From NCBI RefSeq assembly GCF_025869515.1, contig NZ_JAOZVR010000010.1, positions 1-64,000 on the forward strand: a stretch of DNA of 64,000 nucleotides, read 5' to 3'. This DNA is from Ferrovibrio sp. Its GTDB lineage: Bacteria > Pseudomonadota > Alphaproteobacteria > Ferrovibrionales > Ferrovibrionaceae. Positions 1 to 7,724 of the stretch are shown here, one piece after another (the stretch's first letter is position 1; each line of letters opens with the position of its first letter). Position numbers and translations under genes: made by a program. A model generated the notes under the pieces. The model saw only the letters and a list, made by a program, of their open reading frames with translations. It was not told the origin of the DNA and did not search any database.

Positions 1-665
1 ACCACGCGACCGTCGAACCGCCGCACCGGCACGGCCAGCGAACGGAAACCCAGTTCGGCTTCCTGATCCGACAGCGCGTAGCCGTCTTTCGCCACCCGGG
101 CGAGGATGGCTTTCAGTTCGACCGGATCGGTCACGGTTTTCGGTGTCAGGGCCTGGACGCCGGCGGGCTCCGCGCCGGCAGCGGCCAGCAGCACGCGGCC
201 GAGCGCCGAGCAGAAGGCCGGCACGCGGAAGCCGATGCCCGGCGCGGAAGACTGGAAACGCGGCGGCGAGGCATGTGCCACCATCACGGCATGTTCGCCA
301 GCCAGTACGGCGGCCGAGCAGGCCTCGTCGAGTTCGTGGCACAGTGCATCGCAGGCAGTCTGCAATGCGGCAGCGTTACCCGCAGAACCAAGATAGGCGC
401 CGGCCAGCCCCATCACCTGCGGGGTGAGACGGAACAGGCGGTCATCGCTCTCCAGATAGCCGAGCTGCTCCAGTGTATACAGCGCGCGGCGCACGGTGGC
501 GCGCGGCAGATCCACGTTGCGCGCCACATCGCTCAGCGTCATTTGCGGCCGGCTGCCGTCGAAGGCGGTCAGCACGCTCAGGCCCCGCGCCAGCGCCTCG
601 AGGAAATCCGGGCTGCGGCCGCTCTGCTGGCGCTTTTCGGCATCGGAATCGCGCAGGCGGGTCAT
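1..665 (-). CDS. IclR-family transcriptional regulator (3' end cut by window edge)
   Basis: Translated from the ATG at 665 leftward, the protein has an N-terminal winged helix (about residues 25-85, with LSDVARN and LPRATVRRAL), followed by the IclR effector-binding domain, which runs off the window after about 221 residues. The layout (short N-terminal tail, then FLEALARGLSVL) is that of the PcaR/PobR/PcaU branch, which activates aromatic catabolism genes. It is divergent from the Rieske oxygenase gene, and a PcaR-like box lies between them, so it probably controls the adjacent oxygenase cluster and itself. The family call is firm; the effector is unknown. A few dozen C-terminal residues are missing. 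Confidence 0.9.
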   Translation of the reverse strand, partial: MTRLRDSDAEKRQQSGRSPDFLEALARGLSVLTAFDGSRPQMTLSDVARNVDLPRATVRRALYTLEQLGYLESDDRLFRLTPQVMGLAGAYLGSAGNAAALQTACDALCHELDEACSAAVLAGEHAVMVAHASPPRFQSSAPGIGFRVPAFCSALGRVLLAAAGAEPAGVQALTPKTVTDPVELKAILARVAKDGYALSDQEAELGFRSLAVPVRRFDGRV

Positions 666-721
666 GTCGAGGCCTCACTATGGTCTTGCTGTTAGCAACC
701 GACAGCAGTAAAATCGCACAT

Positions 722-740
722 ATGTTCGCTAGTCGGACAT
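722..740. promoter_or_regulatory. Candidate IclR/PcaR-type operator
   Basis: The intergenic region between the IclR gene and the Rieske gene holds GTTCGCTAGTCGGAC (724-738) inside an imperfect palindrome with arms ATGTTCG and CGGACAT. It matches the form of the PcaR box known from Pseudomonas (GTTCGATAATCGCAC) at 11 or 12 of 15 positions. A further half-site, TCGCAC, lies just upstream at about 712-717. The position in the divergent promoter region fits joint control of both genes. Confidence 0.5.
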
Positions 741-790
741 TCTCGGGCCTGTGGGAGGGCCCGTCAAGACGGAATGACGAGGGACCAGCC

Positions 791-2122
791 ATGACCACGC
801 ACGATCAGAATATGCGCATGACCCGGGTCGGCCCGGGCCAGCCGGCCGGCAAGCTGCTGCGCCGCTACTGGCAGCCGGTTGCGCTGATCGAGGAACTGGA
901 CGATCTGCGTCCGGTCCGTCCGGTCAAGCTGATGGGCCAGGATTTCGTGCTGTTCCGCGACGAGCAGGGCCGCTACGGCATGCTGGATCGTGACTGCCCG
1001 CATCGGGGCGCCGATCTTGCCTTCGGCCGGCCCGAAGATGGTGGCCTGCGCTGTCCTTTCCATGGCTGGCTGTTCGATGTGAAGGGCAACTGCCTGCAGA
1101 TGCCAGCCGAGCCTGAAGGCAGCAAGCTGTGTCAGCGCATCAAGCAGAAGAGCTATCCGGTGCAGCTGCGCAGCGGCATCCTGTTTGCCTACTTGGGCGA
1201 AGGCGAGCCGCCGGCGTTTCCCGATCTCGACTGTTTCGTTGCGCCCGACAGTCATGTCTTTGCCTTCAAGGGCCATATGGCCTGCAACTGGCTGCAGGCA
1301 CTCGAAGTCGGCATCGATCCGGCGCATGCCTCTTTCCTGCACCGCTTCTTCGAGGACGAAGACCCTAATGCCAATTACGGCCGGCAATTCCGCGCCAATT
1401 CGGCCGATTCAGACATGCCGATGACCCGCGTGCTGCGCGAATTCGAGCGGCCCAGCATCGAGGTCGAGCGCACCGATTACGGCATGCGGCTGATCGCGCT
1501 ACGCGAGATCAATGACAAGAACACGCATGTGCGCGTGACGAATCTTCTCTTCCCGCAGGCCTTTAATATTCCCTTGTCTGCCGAGATGACCATCACCCAG
1601 TGGCATATGCCGGTGGATGACGTGAACTGCTACTGGTTTGCCATTTTCACCAGCTTTTCCGGGCCGGTGAACAAGCAGCAGATGCGCGAGCAGCGGCTGC
1701 AGCTCTATACGCTGCCCGACTACATCCCGCGCCTGAACAAGTCGAACGACTACGGCTTCAACGCGATGGAACAGAAAACCCAGACCTATACCGGCATGGG
1801 CAACGACATCAACGTGCATGACCAGTGGGCGGTGGAAAGCCAGGGGCCGATCCAGGATCGTACCCGTGAGCATCTCGGCAGCACCGATAAGGCGATCATC
1901 AACTACCGCTCCATGCTGATGAAGGCGATCGACCAGGCGGAAAGCGGCAACGAACCGCCGCTGATGGTGCTGGATGAAACCGCCGCTCGCGCCATTCGCG
2001 GCCCGGTCACCATCGACGGCATTGCCCCGACGGCTACGTGGCGGGCATACTGGCGCGAGGCCGATGCGCGCAAACGCCAGGCCGCTCCGTGGCAGGCCCC
2101 TGCGCCTCTCGCGGCTGAATAA
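791..2122 (+). CDS. Rieske non-heme iron aromatic ring-hydroxylating oxygenase, alpha subunit
   Basis: A 443-residue oxygenase component. The Rieske cluster ligands are visible as C69-P-H71 and C88-P-F-H91, in the usual CxH...CxxH order. The mononuclear iron site follows as N166-W...D176...H179...H184, matching the NWLQALE...D..H....H pattern of the phthalate dioxygenase/vanillate demethylase group. These enzymes hydroxylate or O-demethylate aromatic substrates with electrons from a separate reductase, and none lies in this window. I chose the ATG at 791; the frame is open far upstream, but that part runs antisense into the IclR gene. It is followed after 27 bp by the GS-like gene, probably in one operon. 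The substrate cannot be read from sequence. Confidence 0.9.
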   Translation: MTTHDQNMRMTRVGPGQPAGKLLRRYWQPVALIEELDDLRPVRPVKLMGQDFVLFRDEQGRYGMLDRDCPHRGADLAFGRPEDGGLRCPFHGWLFDVKGNCLQMPAEPEGSKLCQRIKQKSYPVQLRSGILFAYLGEGEPPAFPDLDCFVAPDSHVFAFKGHMACNWLQALEVGIDPAHASFLHRFFEDEDPNANYGRQFRANSADSDMPMTRVLREFERPSIEVERTDYGMRLIALREINDKNTHVRVTNLLFPQAFNIPLSAEMTITQWHMPVDDVNCYWFAIFTSFSGPVNKQQMREQRLQLYTLPDYIPRLNKSNDYGFNAMEQKTQTYTGMGNDINVHDQWAVESQGPIQDRTREHLGSTDKAIINYRSMLMKAIDQAESGNEPPLMVLDETAARAIRGPVTIDGIAPTATWRAYWREADARKRQAAPWQAPAPLAAE

Positions 2123-2149
2123 GACGCCAGCTTTCTTCGGGGGATTTTC

Positions 2150-3589
2150 GTGGAGCGTTTCGTCGACCAGCACGGCCTGTGGACGCCGGAGCAGCACAAG
2201 GCTGCCAAAGCCGTGGAGAAGGAGGTCGCCGAGCGTGGCCTCGGTGTGATCCGCTTCTCGTTTGCCGACCAGCACGGCATCCTGCGCGGCAAGACGGTGG
2301 TGGCCGAGGAACTCGGCAGCGCCATGCACAGCGGCGTCGGCTTCACGACGACGCTGCTGGCGAAAGACACCTCGCATCGCACGGTCTTCCCGGTCTTCAC
2401 CAAGGGCGGCGGTTTCGGCCTGCCTGAGATGCAGGGCGCCGCCGATGTGCTGATGGTGGCCGATCCGACAACCTTCAAAGTATTGCCCTGGGCGCCGCAT
2501 ACCGGCTGGCTGCTCTGCGACCTCTATTTCGCCGATGGCCGTCCGGTGCCCTTCTCGACGCGCCAGCTCTATCGCGATGCGCTGAAGCGCGTGAATGACG
2601 CCGGCTACGACTATGTCGCCGGCCTGGAGGTCGAATTCCACGTTTTCAAGGTGGAAGACGCGAAGATGCGGCCCGAGGATGCCGGCCAGCCCGGCAATCC
2701 GCCGGAGGTCAGCCTGCTGACGCAGGGCTACAACTATCTCACCGAGCTGCGTTACGATCAGTATGACGAGATCTATGAAATCCTGCGCAAGGATATCCAG
2801 GCACTCGGCCTGCCGCTGCGCTCGATGGAAGTGGAATTCGGTCCGAGCCAGGCGGAATTCACCTTCCGCCCCGGCACCAATATGGAGTCCGCCGACACCA
2901 TGGTGCTGTTCCGCTCGGCCGCCAAGCAGATCGCGCGCCGCCATGGCCACCATGTCACCTTCATGTGCCGGCCCAAGCTGCCGAACATCTTCTCGTCCGG
3001 CTGGCACCTGCATCAGTCGTTGGTCGATCGCAAGACGCAGAAGAACGCCTTCATCCCCACCGAGGACGGCCAGCCGCTGTCACAGCTCGGCCGGTACTTC
3101 CTCGCCGGCCTGCTCGAACATGCGCCGGCCTCGGCGGCTTTCGCGGCACCCACCATCAATGCCTATCGGCGTTACCGCCCCTATTCGCTGGCGCCCGACC
3201 GTGCCATCTGGGGCAAGGATAATCGCGGCGTGATGTGTCGCGTTCTGGGCGCCAAGGGCGATCCGGCCAGCCGCATCGAAAACCGGCTGGGCGAGCCCGC
3301 CGCCAATCCCTATCTCTACATGGCGTCGCAGCTGCTCGCCGGCATGGACGGCATGGCGAAGCAGGCCGAGCCGCCGCCATCAGCCGATACGCCTTACGAG
3401 ACACCGGCACCGGCTTTGCCGCGTTCGCTGGAGGCGGCACTGGCAGCGCTGAAAGACAGCGCCTGCTATCGCGCCGGCTTCGGCGACACCTTTGTCGATT
3501 ACTTCCTGCATATCAAGCAGGCCGAGATCGCGCGTTTCCTGCTGGACGTCAGCGACTGGGAACATCGCGAGTATTTCGAGCTGTTCTGA
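2150..3589 (+). CDS. Glutamine synthetase-like amidoligase (GlnA paralogue)
   Basis: A 479-residue protein with the glutamine synthetase fold. The N-terminal beta-grasp part ends in QHGILRGKTV; the ATP/glutamate-binding signature appears as SSGWHLHQSL around residue 283; and the C-terminal part carries RIENRLGEPAANPYLY. It lacks the tyrosine adenylylation loop of housekeeping GlnA, and its context is catabolic, so it more likely joins glutamate (or another acid) to an amine, as gamma-glutamylanilide or gamma-glutamylpolyamine synthetases do. It uses a GTG start behind GGGGG and overlaps the next gene by one base (TGATG). Substrate amine unknown; the pairing with a Rieske oxygenase recalls aniline-type pathways. 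Confidence 0.85.
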   Translation: MERFVDQHGLWTPEQHKAAKAVEKEVAERGLGVIRFSFADQHGILRGKTVVAEELGSAMHSGVGFTTTLLAKDTSHRTVFPVFTKGGGFGLPEMQGAADVLMVADPTTFKVLPWAPHTGWLLCDLYFADGRPVPFSTRQLYRDALKRVNDAGYDYVAGLEVEFHVFKVEDAKMRPEDAGQPGNPPEVSLLTQGYNYLTELRYDQYDEIYEILRKDIQALGLPLRSMEVEFGPSQAEFTFRPGTNMESADTMVLFRSAAKQIARRHGHHVTFMCRPKLPNIFSSGWHLHQSLVDRKTQKNAFIPTEDGQPLSQLGRYFLAGLLEHAPASAAFAAPTINAYRRYRPYSLAPDRAIWGKDNRGVMCRVLGAKGDPASRIENRLGEPAANPYLYMASQLLAGMDGMAKQAEPPPSADTPYETPAPALPRSLEAALAALKDSACYRAGFGDTFVDYFLHIKQAEIARFLLDVSDWEHREYFELF

Positions 3590-4218
3590 TGCCGATGCTC
3601 AGTCTGTTTCCCACCCGCATCGAAGTCGCCCTGCTGAAAAAGCGTGGCCTGGACAGCTTCAACCGCGATCTCATCGATGTTTGCGAGTCGCTCCGTCTGG
3701 CCGATACCACCGGCCAGCGCTGGAGCGCCAGGAATTATCCCGGCGGCTATACGTCTTATGGCAGCCATGACCAGATGCATCGCATCTCAACAACATTTGC
3801 AGTGTTGGAAAAGGCGCTCGATCCGCAAGTGAAGGCTTATGCGCTGGCGCTGGGCTACGACCTGCGCGGCCGCAAGCTTTCGATGACCGACTGCTGGGTC
3901 AACATGATGGCCGGCGCGGTGACGCACAGCCTGCATCTGCATCCGCTCAGTTTCATCAGCGGGACTTACTATGTGCAGGTGCCGCGCGGCGCGGCGGCGA
4001 TCAAGTTCGAGGACCCGCGGCTTGACCGCCTGATGGCGGCGCCGCCCCGGCGCGACGACCTGCCGCCGCGCGAGCGCCTGCATTTCAGCGTGAAGCCGAA
4101 GGCCGGGCAGGTCGTGTTGTTCGAAAGCTGGCTGCGCCACGAGGTGCCGCCGAGTTTCACGCTGCGGGAGCGCATTTCGATCAGCTTCAATTACGGCTGG
4201 AGCCAGACCAAGAAATAA
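3589..4218 (+). CDS. Putative 2-oxoglutarate/Fe(II) oxygenase (2OG-FeII_Oxy_5 type)
   Basis: A 209-residue protein resembling the TIGR02466/PF13759 family. The double-stranded beta-helix motifs are visible: SLHLHPLSFISGTYYV in the first iron-ligand strand, WLRHEVPPS for the distal histidine, and RERISISFN for the 2-oxoglutarate-binding arginine. Members are predicted iron-dependent dioxygenases, mostly uncharacterised. The start codon overlaps the stop of the GS-like gene, so the two are translationally coupled and presumably act in the same pathway. An alternative start two codons on (3595) is possible. Confidence 0.75.
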   Translation: MPMLSLFPTRIEVALLKKRGLDSFNRDLIDVCESLRLADTTGQRWSARNYPGGYTSYGSHDQMHRISTTFAVLEKALDPQVKAYALALGYDLRGRKLSMTDCWVNMMAGAVTHSLHLHPLSFISGTYYVQVPRGAAAIKFEDPRLDRLMAAPPRRDDLPPRERLHFSVKPKAGQVVLFESWLRHEVPPSFTLRERISISFNYGWSQTKK

Positions 4219-4343
4219 CGAACCGCTGGCGAGTGGACCAATGGGAACCAATTCAGACCCAATCAGGGGCGGGGCCTTGACCTTGGCCATGACTGCGCCA
4301 TCCTGACCCGGCATCCGCAACCCAGCCCGAAGATATCCCGCCC

Positions 4344-5456
4344 ATGTCCGCTTTGTTCGAACCGCTGCAGCTCCGCTCGGTGACGCTGCCCAATCGCATC
4401 GTGCTGTCGCCGATGTGCCAGTACAGCGCCATCGACGGCGTGCCGAATAACTGGCACCGCATCCATCTCGGTCGCTACGCCACGGCCGGACTTGGTCTCA
4501 TCATTGCAGAAGCAACCCATGTGAATGCCCGCGCCCGCATCACGCCGGGCTGCCTCGGCCTGTATAATGCCGTGCAGGAAGCCGCTTTCGGCGAGATCGC
4601 TGCCGATGTGAAGCAGTTTGGCCCCACGCCCTTCGGCATCCAGCTGGCGCATGCCGGCCGCAAGGCCTCGGCCGACCTGCCTTGGCGCGGCGGTCTGGCC
4701 CTGCAGGGTCCGCTGGCCTGGCCCACCGTGGCGCCGAGTGCCATCCCGCATGATGCCGGCTGGCATATTCCGGCCGAACTGGATGACGAGGGCCTGGCCG
4801 AGGTGAAGCGCGACTTCGTCGTAGCGGCTCAGCGCGCCGACCGTGCCGGGGTCGATCTGATCGAGTTGCACGGCGCGCATGGCTACCTGTTTCACCAGTT
4901 CGTGTCGCCGATCTCTAACAGGCGCACGGACGGTTATGGCGGCAACCTGGAAAACCGCATGCGCTTCCCGCTCGAGGTGTTCGAGGCGTTGCGCGCGGTC
5001 TGGCCGAAGCACAAGCCGCTCGGCATGCGCATCACTGGCAGCGACTGGATGCCGAATGAAGGCCTGGAAATCGCCGATGCGATCCGGTTTGCCGCGCGGC
5101 TGAAGGAGCTCGGCGCCGATTTCGTCGATGTCAGCTCAGGCGGCGTCTCGGCCAGGCAGAAGATCACCACCGGGCCAGGCTATCAGGTGCATTTCGCCGA
5201 AGCCGTGAAAAAAGCCACTGGCATCGTCACCATGGCGGTCGGCATGATCACCGAATCCCAGCAGGCCGAAGCCATCGTCAAGGAAGGCAGGGCCGATCTG
5301 GTGGCAATGGCGCGTGGCCTGCTCAACGATCCCTACTGGGCCTGGCGGGCGGCCGATGCGCTGCAGGGCGAGGTGCATGTCGCGCCACAGTATCTGCGTG
5401 GGCGGGCACGGGGCGTCGATACGCCGCGCGAGTTGGTGCTCAAGGCTGTCCGGTGA
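4344..5456 (+). CDS. NADH:flavin oxidoreductase, Old Yellow Enzyme family (YqjM/NamA type)
   Basis: A 370-residue FMN-dependent ene-reductase. The YqjM-class features are present: the redox-tuning cysteine in SPMCQYS near residue 25, the substrate-binding HGAHGYL pair of histidines, RRTDGYGG, and the C-terminal FMN phosphate region GRADLVAMARGLLNDP. Such enzymes reduce activated C=C bonds with NADPH, or act on xenobiotics. It lies 125 bp after the 2OG oxygenase on the same strand and could be the last gene of the oxygenase operon or have its own promoter. It is followed by an FMN riboswitch that belongs to the next gene. Confidence 0.92.
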   Translation: MSALFEPLQLRSVTLPNRIVLSPMCQYSAIDGVPNNWHRIHLGRYATAGLGLIIAEATHVNARARITPGCLGLYNAVQEAAFGEIAADVKQFGPTPFGIQLAHAGRKASADLPWRGGLALQGPLAWPTVAPSAIPHDAGWHIPAELDDEGLAEVKRDFVVAAQRADRAGVDLIELHGAHGYLFHQFVSPISNRRTDGYGGNLENRMRFPLEVFEALRAVWPKHKPLGMRITGSDWMPNEGLEIADAIRFAARLKELGADFVDVSSGGVSARQKITTGPGYQVHFAEAVKKATGIVTMAVGMITESQQAEAIVKEGRADLVAMARGLLNDPYWAWRAADALQGEVHVAPQYLRGRARGVDTPRELVLKAVR

Positions 5457-5503
5457 CGCCCCGGCTGACGTAACGGCAATCTTGTATCGCAGCAATCGCC
5501 TGC

Positions 5504-5532
5504 TTGCCGGACGGGCGCTCCCGTCCTATGCA
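5504..5532 (+). promoter_or_regulatory. Possible promoter for the riboswitch-ribH transcript
   Basis: TTGCCG (5504-5509) and TATGCA (5527-5532) are separated by 17 bases, in the right place for a transcript beginning shortly before the riboswitch. The spacer holds a perfect 7-bp inverted repeat (GGACGGG/CCCGTCC, 5509-5526). The matches to the sigma-70 consensus are modest, so this is tentative; the inverted repeat could instead be a transcription end for the gene before it. Confidence 0.3.
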
Positions 5533-5568
5533 TGGTGTCAGGTCGCCGGATGGTCCGGCGGTCACGTT

Positions 5569-5726
5569 CTCAGGGCGGGGTGAAAGTCCCCACCGGCGGT
5601 ATGCATGCGGGATGATCTCCCCATGCGAGCCCGCGAGCGCCTCCCGGCTTTCATGCGGTCGGCAGGGTCCAGCAGATTCGGTGCAAGGCCGAAGCCGACG
5701 GTTACAGTCCGGATGGAAGAGAGCGG
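5569..5726 (+). ncRNA. FMN riboswitch (RFN element)
   Basis: The conserved RFN blocks occur in order: AGGGCGGGGTGAAAGTCCCC followed by ACCGGCGGTA (5572-5601), AGCCCGCGAGCG (about 5629-5640), CAGCAGATTCGGTG (about 5670-5683), then CCGAAGCCGACGGTTACAGTCCGGATGGAAGAGAG up to about 5725. This element binds flavin mononucleotide and represses riboflavin genes when FMN is ample. It lies about 100 bases before the ribH start, so it very likely regulates that gene. The rest of the 5457-5824 gap shows no gene. Confidence 0.96.
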
Positions 5727-5824
5727 TGAAGGACCATGCTGCTGGCATGCGACGCCTGTCGTGTGCCTGTCGCGTGTCGCCGGTACCGTGCGCCCTGATT
5801 CTGATGGCAGGAAAGGACGCCACC

Positions 5825-6355
5825 ATGAATCAGCGCCTAGAACCTACTTTCTCCCCCGATTTCCGTGCTGCCGATATCAGTCTCGATGCGACTGGTAAGG
5901 ATGCCAGGCGCGTCGCCTTCATCCAGGCCTGCTGGCATCGCGACATCGTTGATGAAGCCTGGGAGGCGTTTCTCCCCGAAATGGCCAGGGCCGGGCTGCG
6001 GCAGGGCAGCATCGAGCGTTTCGAGCTGCCCGGCGTATTCGAAATTCCGCTGCAGGCCAAGCTGCTGGCGAAAACCGGCCGCTATCATGCCATCGTCGCC
6101 GCCGGCTTCGTGGTCAATGGCGGCATCTATCGCCATGACTTCGTGTCGGCGGCGGTGATCGACGGCCTGATGCAGGTGCAGCTGGACACCGAAGTGCCGG
6201 TGCTCAGTTGCGTGCTGACACCGCATCATTTCCATGAGCATGACGAGCATCGCGCTTTCTTCCGCGACCATTTCAAGGTCAAGGGCCGCGAGGTGGCGGT
6301 GGCCTGTGCGGCGACGCTGCGCAATATCGGTGCGCTGCAGAAGGCGGCGGCTTAA
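5825..6355 (+). CDS. ribH: 6,7-dimethyl-8-ribityllumazine synthase, type II (RibH2-like)
   Basis: A 176-residue lumazine synthase, which condenses 3,4-dihydroxy-2-butanone 4-phosphate with 5-amino-6-ribitylaminouracil in riboflavin synthesis. The family motifs are RVAFIQACWHRDIVD at the N-terminus, PGVFEIPLQAK, and the active-site region TPHHFHEHDEHRAFF. The EHDEH sequence and the unusual FVVNGGIYRHDFVSAAVIDG resemble the Brucella/Mesorhizobium RibH2 proteins, which form decamers rather than icosahedra. It stands alone behind an FMN riboswitch, as described for RibH2 genes of the Rhizobiales. A second, constitutive RibH is expected elsewhere in the genome. Confidence 0.93.
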   Translation: MNQRLEPTFSPDFRAADISLDATGKDARRVAFIQACWHRDIVDEAWEAFLPEMARAGLRQGSIERFELPGVFEIPLQAKLLAKTGRYHAIVAAGFVVNGGIYRHDFVSAAVIDGLMQVQLDTEVPVLSCVLTPHHFHEHDEHRAFFRDHFKVKGREVAVACAATLRNIGALQKAAA

Positions 6356-6375
6356 GCGGTTATTACAGAACCGTC

Positions 6376-6450
6376 ATGCCACGGCTTGGCCGTGGCATCC
6401 ACGTTTTGCTTTTAAAAGAACTCGTGGATGCTCGGGCTAAGCCCGAGCAT
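6376..6450. terminator. Triple-hairpin element between convergent genes (bidirectional terminator or intergenic repeat)
   Basis: Two perfect 10-bp hairpins (6376-6398, loop TTG; 6428-6450, loop TAA) flank a central 7-bp stem (ATCCACG at 6397-6403 with CGTGGAT at 6423-6429) whose loop is the T/A-rich TTTTGCTTTTAAAAGAA. The three stems can fold as a cloverleaf on either strand. It lies between convergent ribH and the aminotransferase gene, where a bidirectional terminator would be expected. The form also resembles dispersed intergenic palindromes of alphaproteobacteria. Confidence 0.65.
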
Positions 6451-6465
6451 GGCGGATTCGAGCAA

Positions 6466-7620
6466 TCAGCCCCGCTTCACGAACTTCGCGATACGCTCCA
6501 CCGCGCCATCCAGCTTGTCGGTGGTCTTGGCGAAGCAGAAGCGCACCACGCTGCGCACCTGGTCCTCGCTGTAAAACGCGCTGACCGGAATCGCCGCCAC
6601 TTTCGCCTGTTCCACCATGCGCAGGCAGAAGGCGGCATCGTCGATGTCGTTCGCAATCGTCGACAGATCGACATTGAGGAAATAGGTCGCCCGGCTCGGC
6701 AGCACGGTCAGGCCGGCCTCGGTCAGACCCTTGGCGAAACGGTCGCGCGCGGTCTGCAGATCCTGGCGCATGCCGAGGAAATAGTCGTCGCTCTTTTCCA
6801 GGCCATAGGCCACCGCGGCCTGCAGGTTCGGCGGCGTGGTGAAGGTGACATACTGATGCGCCTTGGCCAGCACCTTCATGATCGCCGGCGCGGCGCAGAC
6901 GAAGCCGACCTTCCAACCGGTCAGCGAGAAAATCTTGCCGGCCGAGCCGATCTTGATGCAGCGCTCGCGCAAACCGGGCAGCGCAATCAGCGGCTGGTGC
7001 TGCAGGCCGTCGAACAGCACATGCTCCCAGACCTCGTCGCAGATCGCGATGGCATTGTGCTTCACCAGATAGCGGCCGAGCAGGTCGAGGTCTTCGCGTG
7101 GGAACACGCTGGCCGTCGGATTCAGCGGGTTGTTGAAGATCACCGCGCGGGTCTTCGGCGAGAAGGCGGCCTGCAACGCGGCCTCGTCGATACGCCAGTG
7201 CGGCGGGCGCAGGGTGACGAATTTCGGCACGCCGCCGGCGCGCTTCACCAGCGGCAGATAGGCGTCATACATCGGCTGGAACAGCACGACCTCGTCGCCC
7301 GGCTCGATCAGCGCCAGCAGGCTGTCGGCCAGCGCCTCGGTGGCGCCCGAGGTGATCATCACCTCGCTCTGCCAGTCGAGGTCGAGCCGGTGGAACCGCC
7401 TGTAATGCTCGGCCACCGCCTGGCGCAGTTCGGGCAGGCCCATCATCGGCGGATACTGGTTCCAGCCCGAAAGCACGGCCTGCGCCGCCTTGGCGCGCAC
7501 GTCTTCCGGCCCCGGATCGTCGGGAAAGCCCTGGCCGAGATTGATCGCATCATGCTGGCCGGCAAGCCGCGACATGGTCTCGAAGATGGTGGTGGGCGCG
7601 TCGGCGAAAATCGGGTTCAT
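6466..7620 (-). CDS. PLP-dependent aminotransferase, class I/II fold type I
   Basis: A 384-residue aminotransferase. It has the N-terminal INLGQGFPD substrate loop typical of the kynurenine aminotransferase/YbdL group, NNPLNPTASV, the CDEVWEHVLF segment with the cofactor aspartate, and SAGKIFSLTGWKVGF, which contains the PLP lysine. Likely substrates are methionine, aromatic amino acids or kynurenine with a 2-oxo acid acceptor; sequence alone does not decide. The gene is a single unit, convergent with ribH across the hairpin cluster, with a short (104 bp) unremarkable region before the LysR gene upstream. Confidence 0.9.
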   Translation of the reverse strand: MNPIFADAPTTIFETMSRLAGQHDAINLGQGFPDDPGPEDVRAKAAQAVLSGWNQYPPMMGLPELRQAVAEHYRRFHRLDLDWQSEVMITSGATEALADSLLALIEPGDEVVLFQPMYDAYLPLVKRAGGVPKFVTLRPPHWRIDEAALQAAFSPKTRAVIFNNPLNPTASVFPREDLDLLGRYLVKHNAIAICDEVWEHVLFDGLQHQPLIALPGLRERCIKIGSAGKIFSLTGWKVGFVCAAPAIMKVLAKAHQYVTFTTPPNLQAAVAYGLEKSDDYFLGMRQDLQTARDRFAKGLTEAGLTVLPSRATYFLNVDLSTIANDIDDAAFCLRMVEQAKVAAIPVSAFYSEDQVRSVVRFCFAKTTDKLDGAVERIAKFVKRG

Positions 7621-7724
7621 GCCAGATAGTCCGGTAAAGTCGCGTGGAATGGGGGGGTGTTGCGGGCCGCTGGATTAGCATGGCGGTCGCGGGGACGCCA
7701 TTCCCGCCGGGTTAACACGAAGGG

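Noticed and set aside
2150-3589. Reading the GS-like gene as housekeeping glnA
   Set aside because: It lacks the adenylylation loop, has no glnB neighbour, and is coupled to oxygenase genes.
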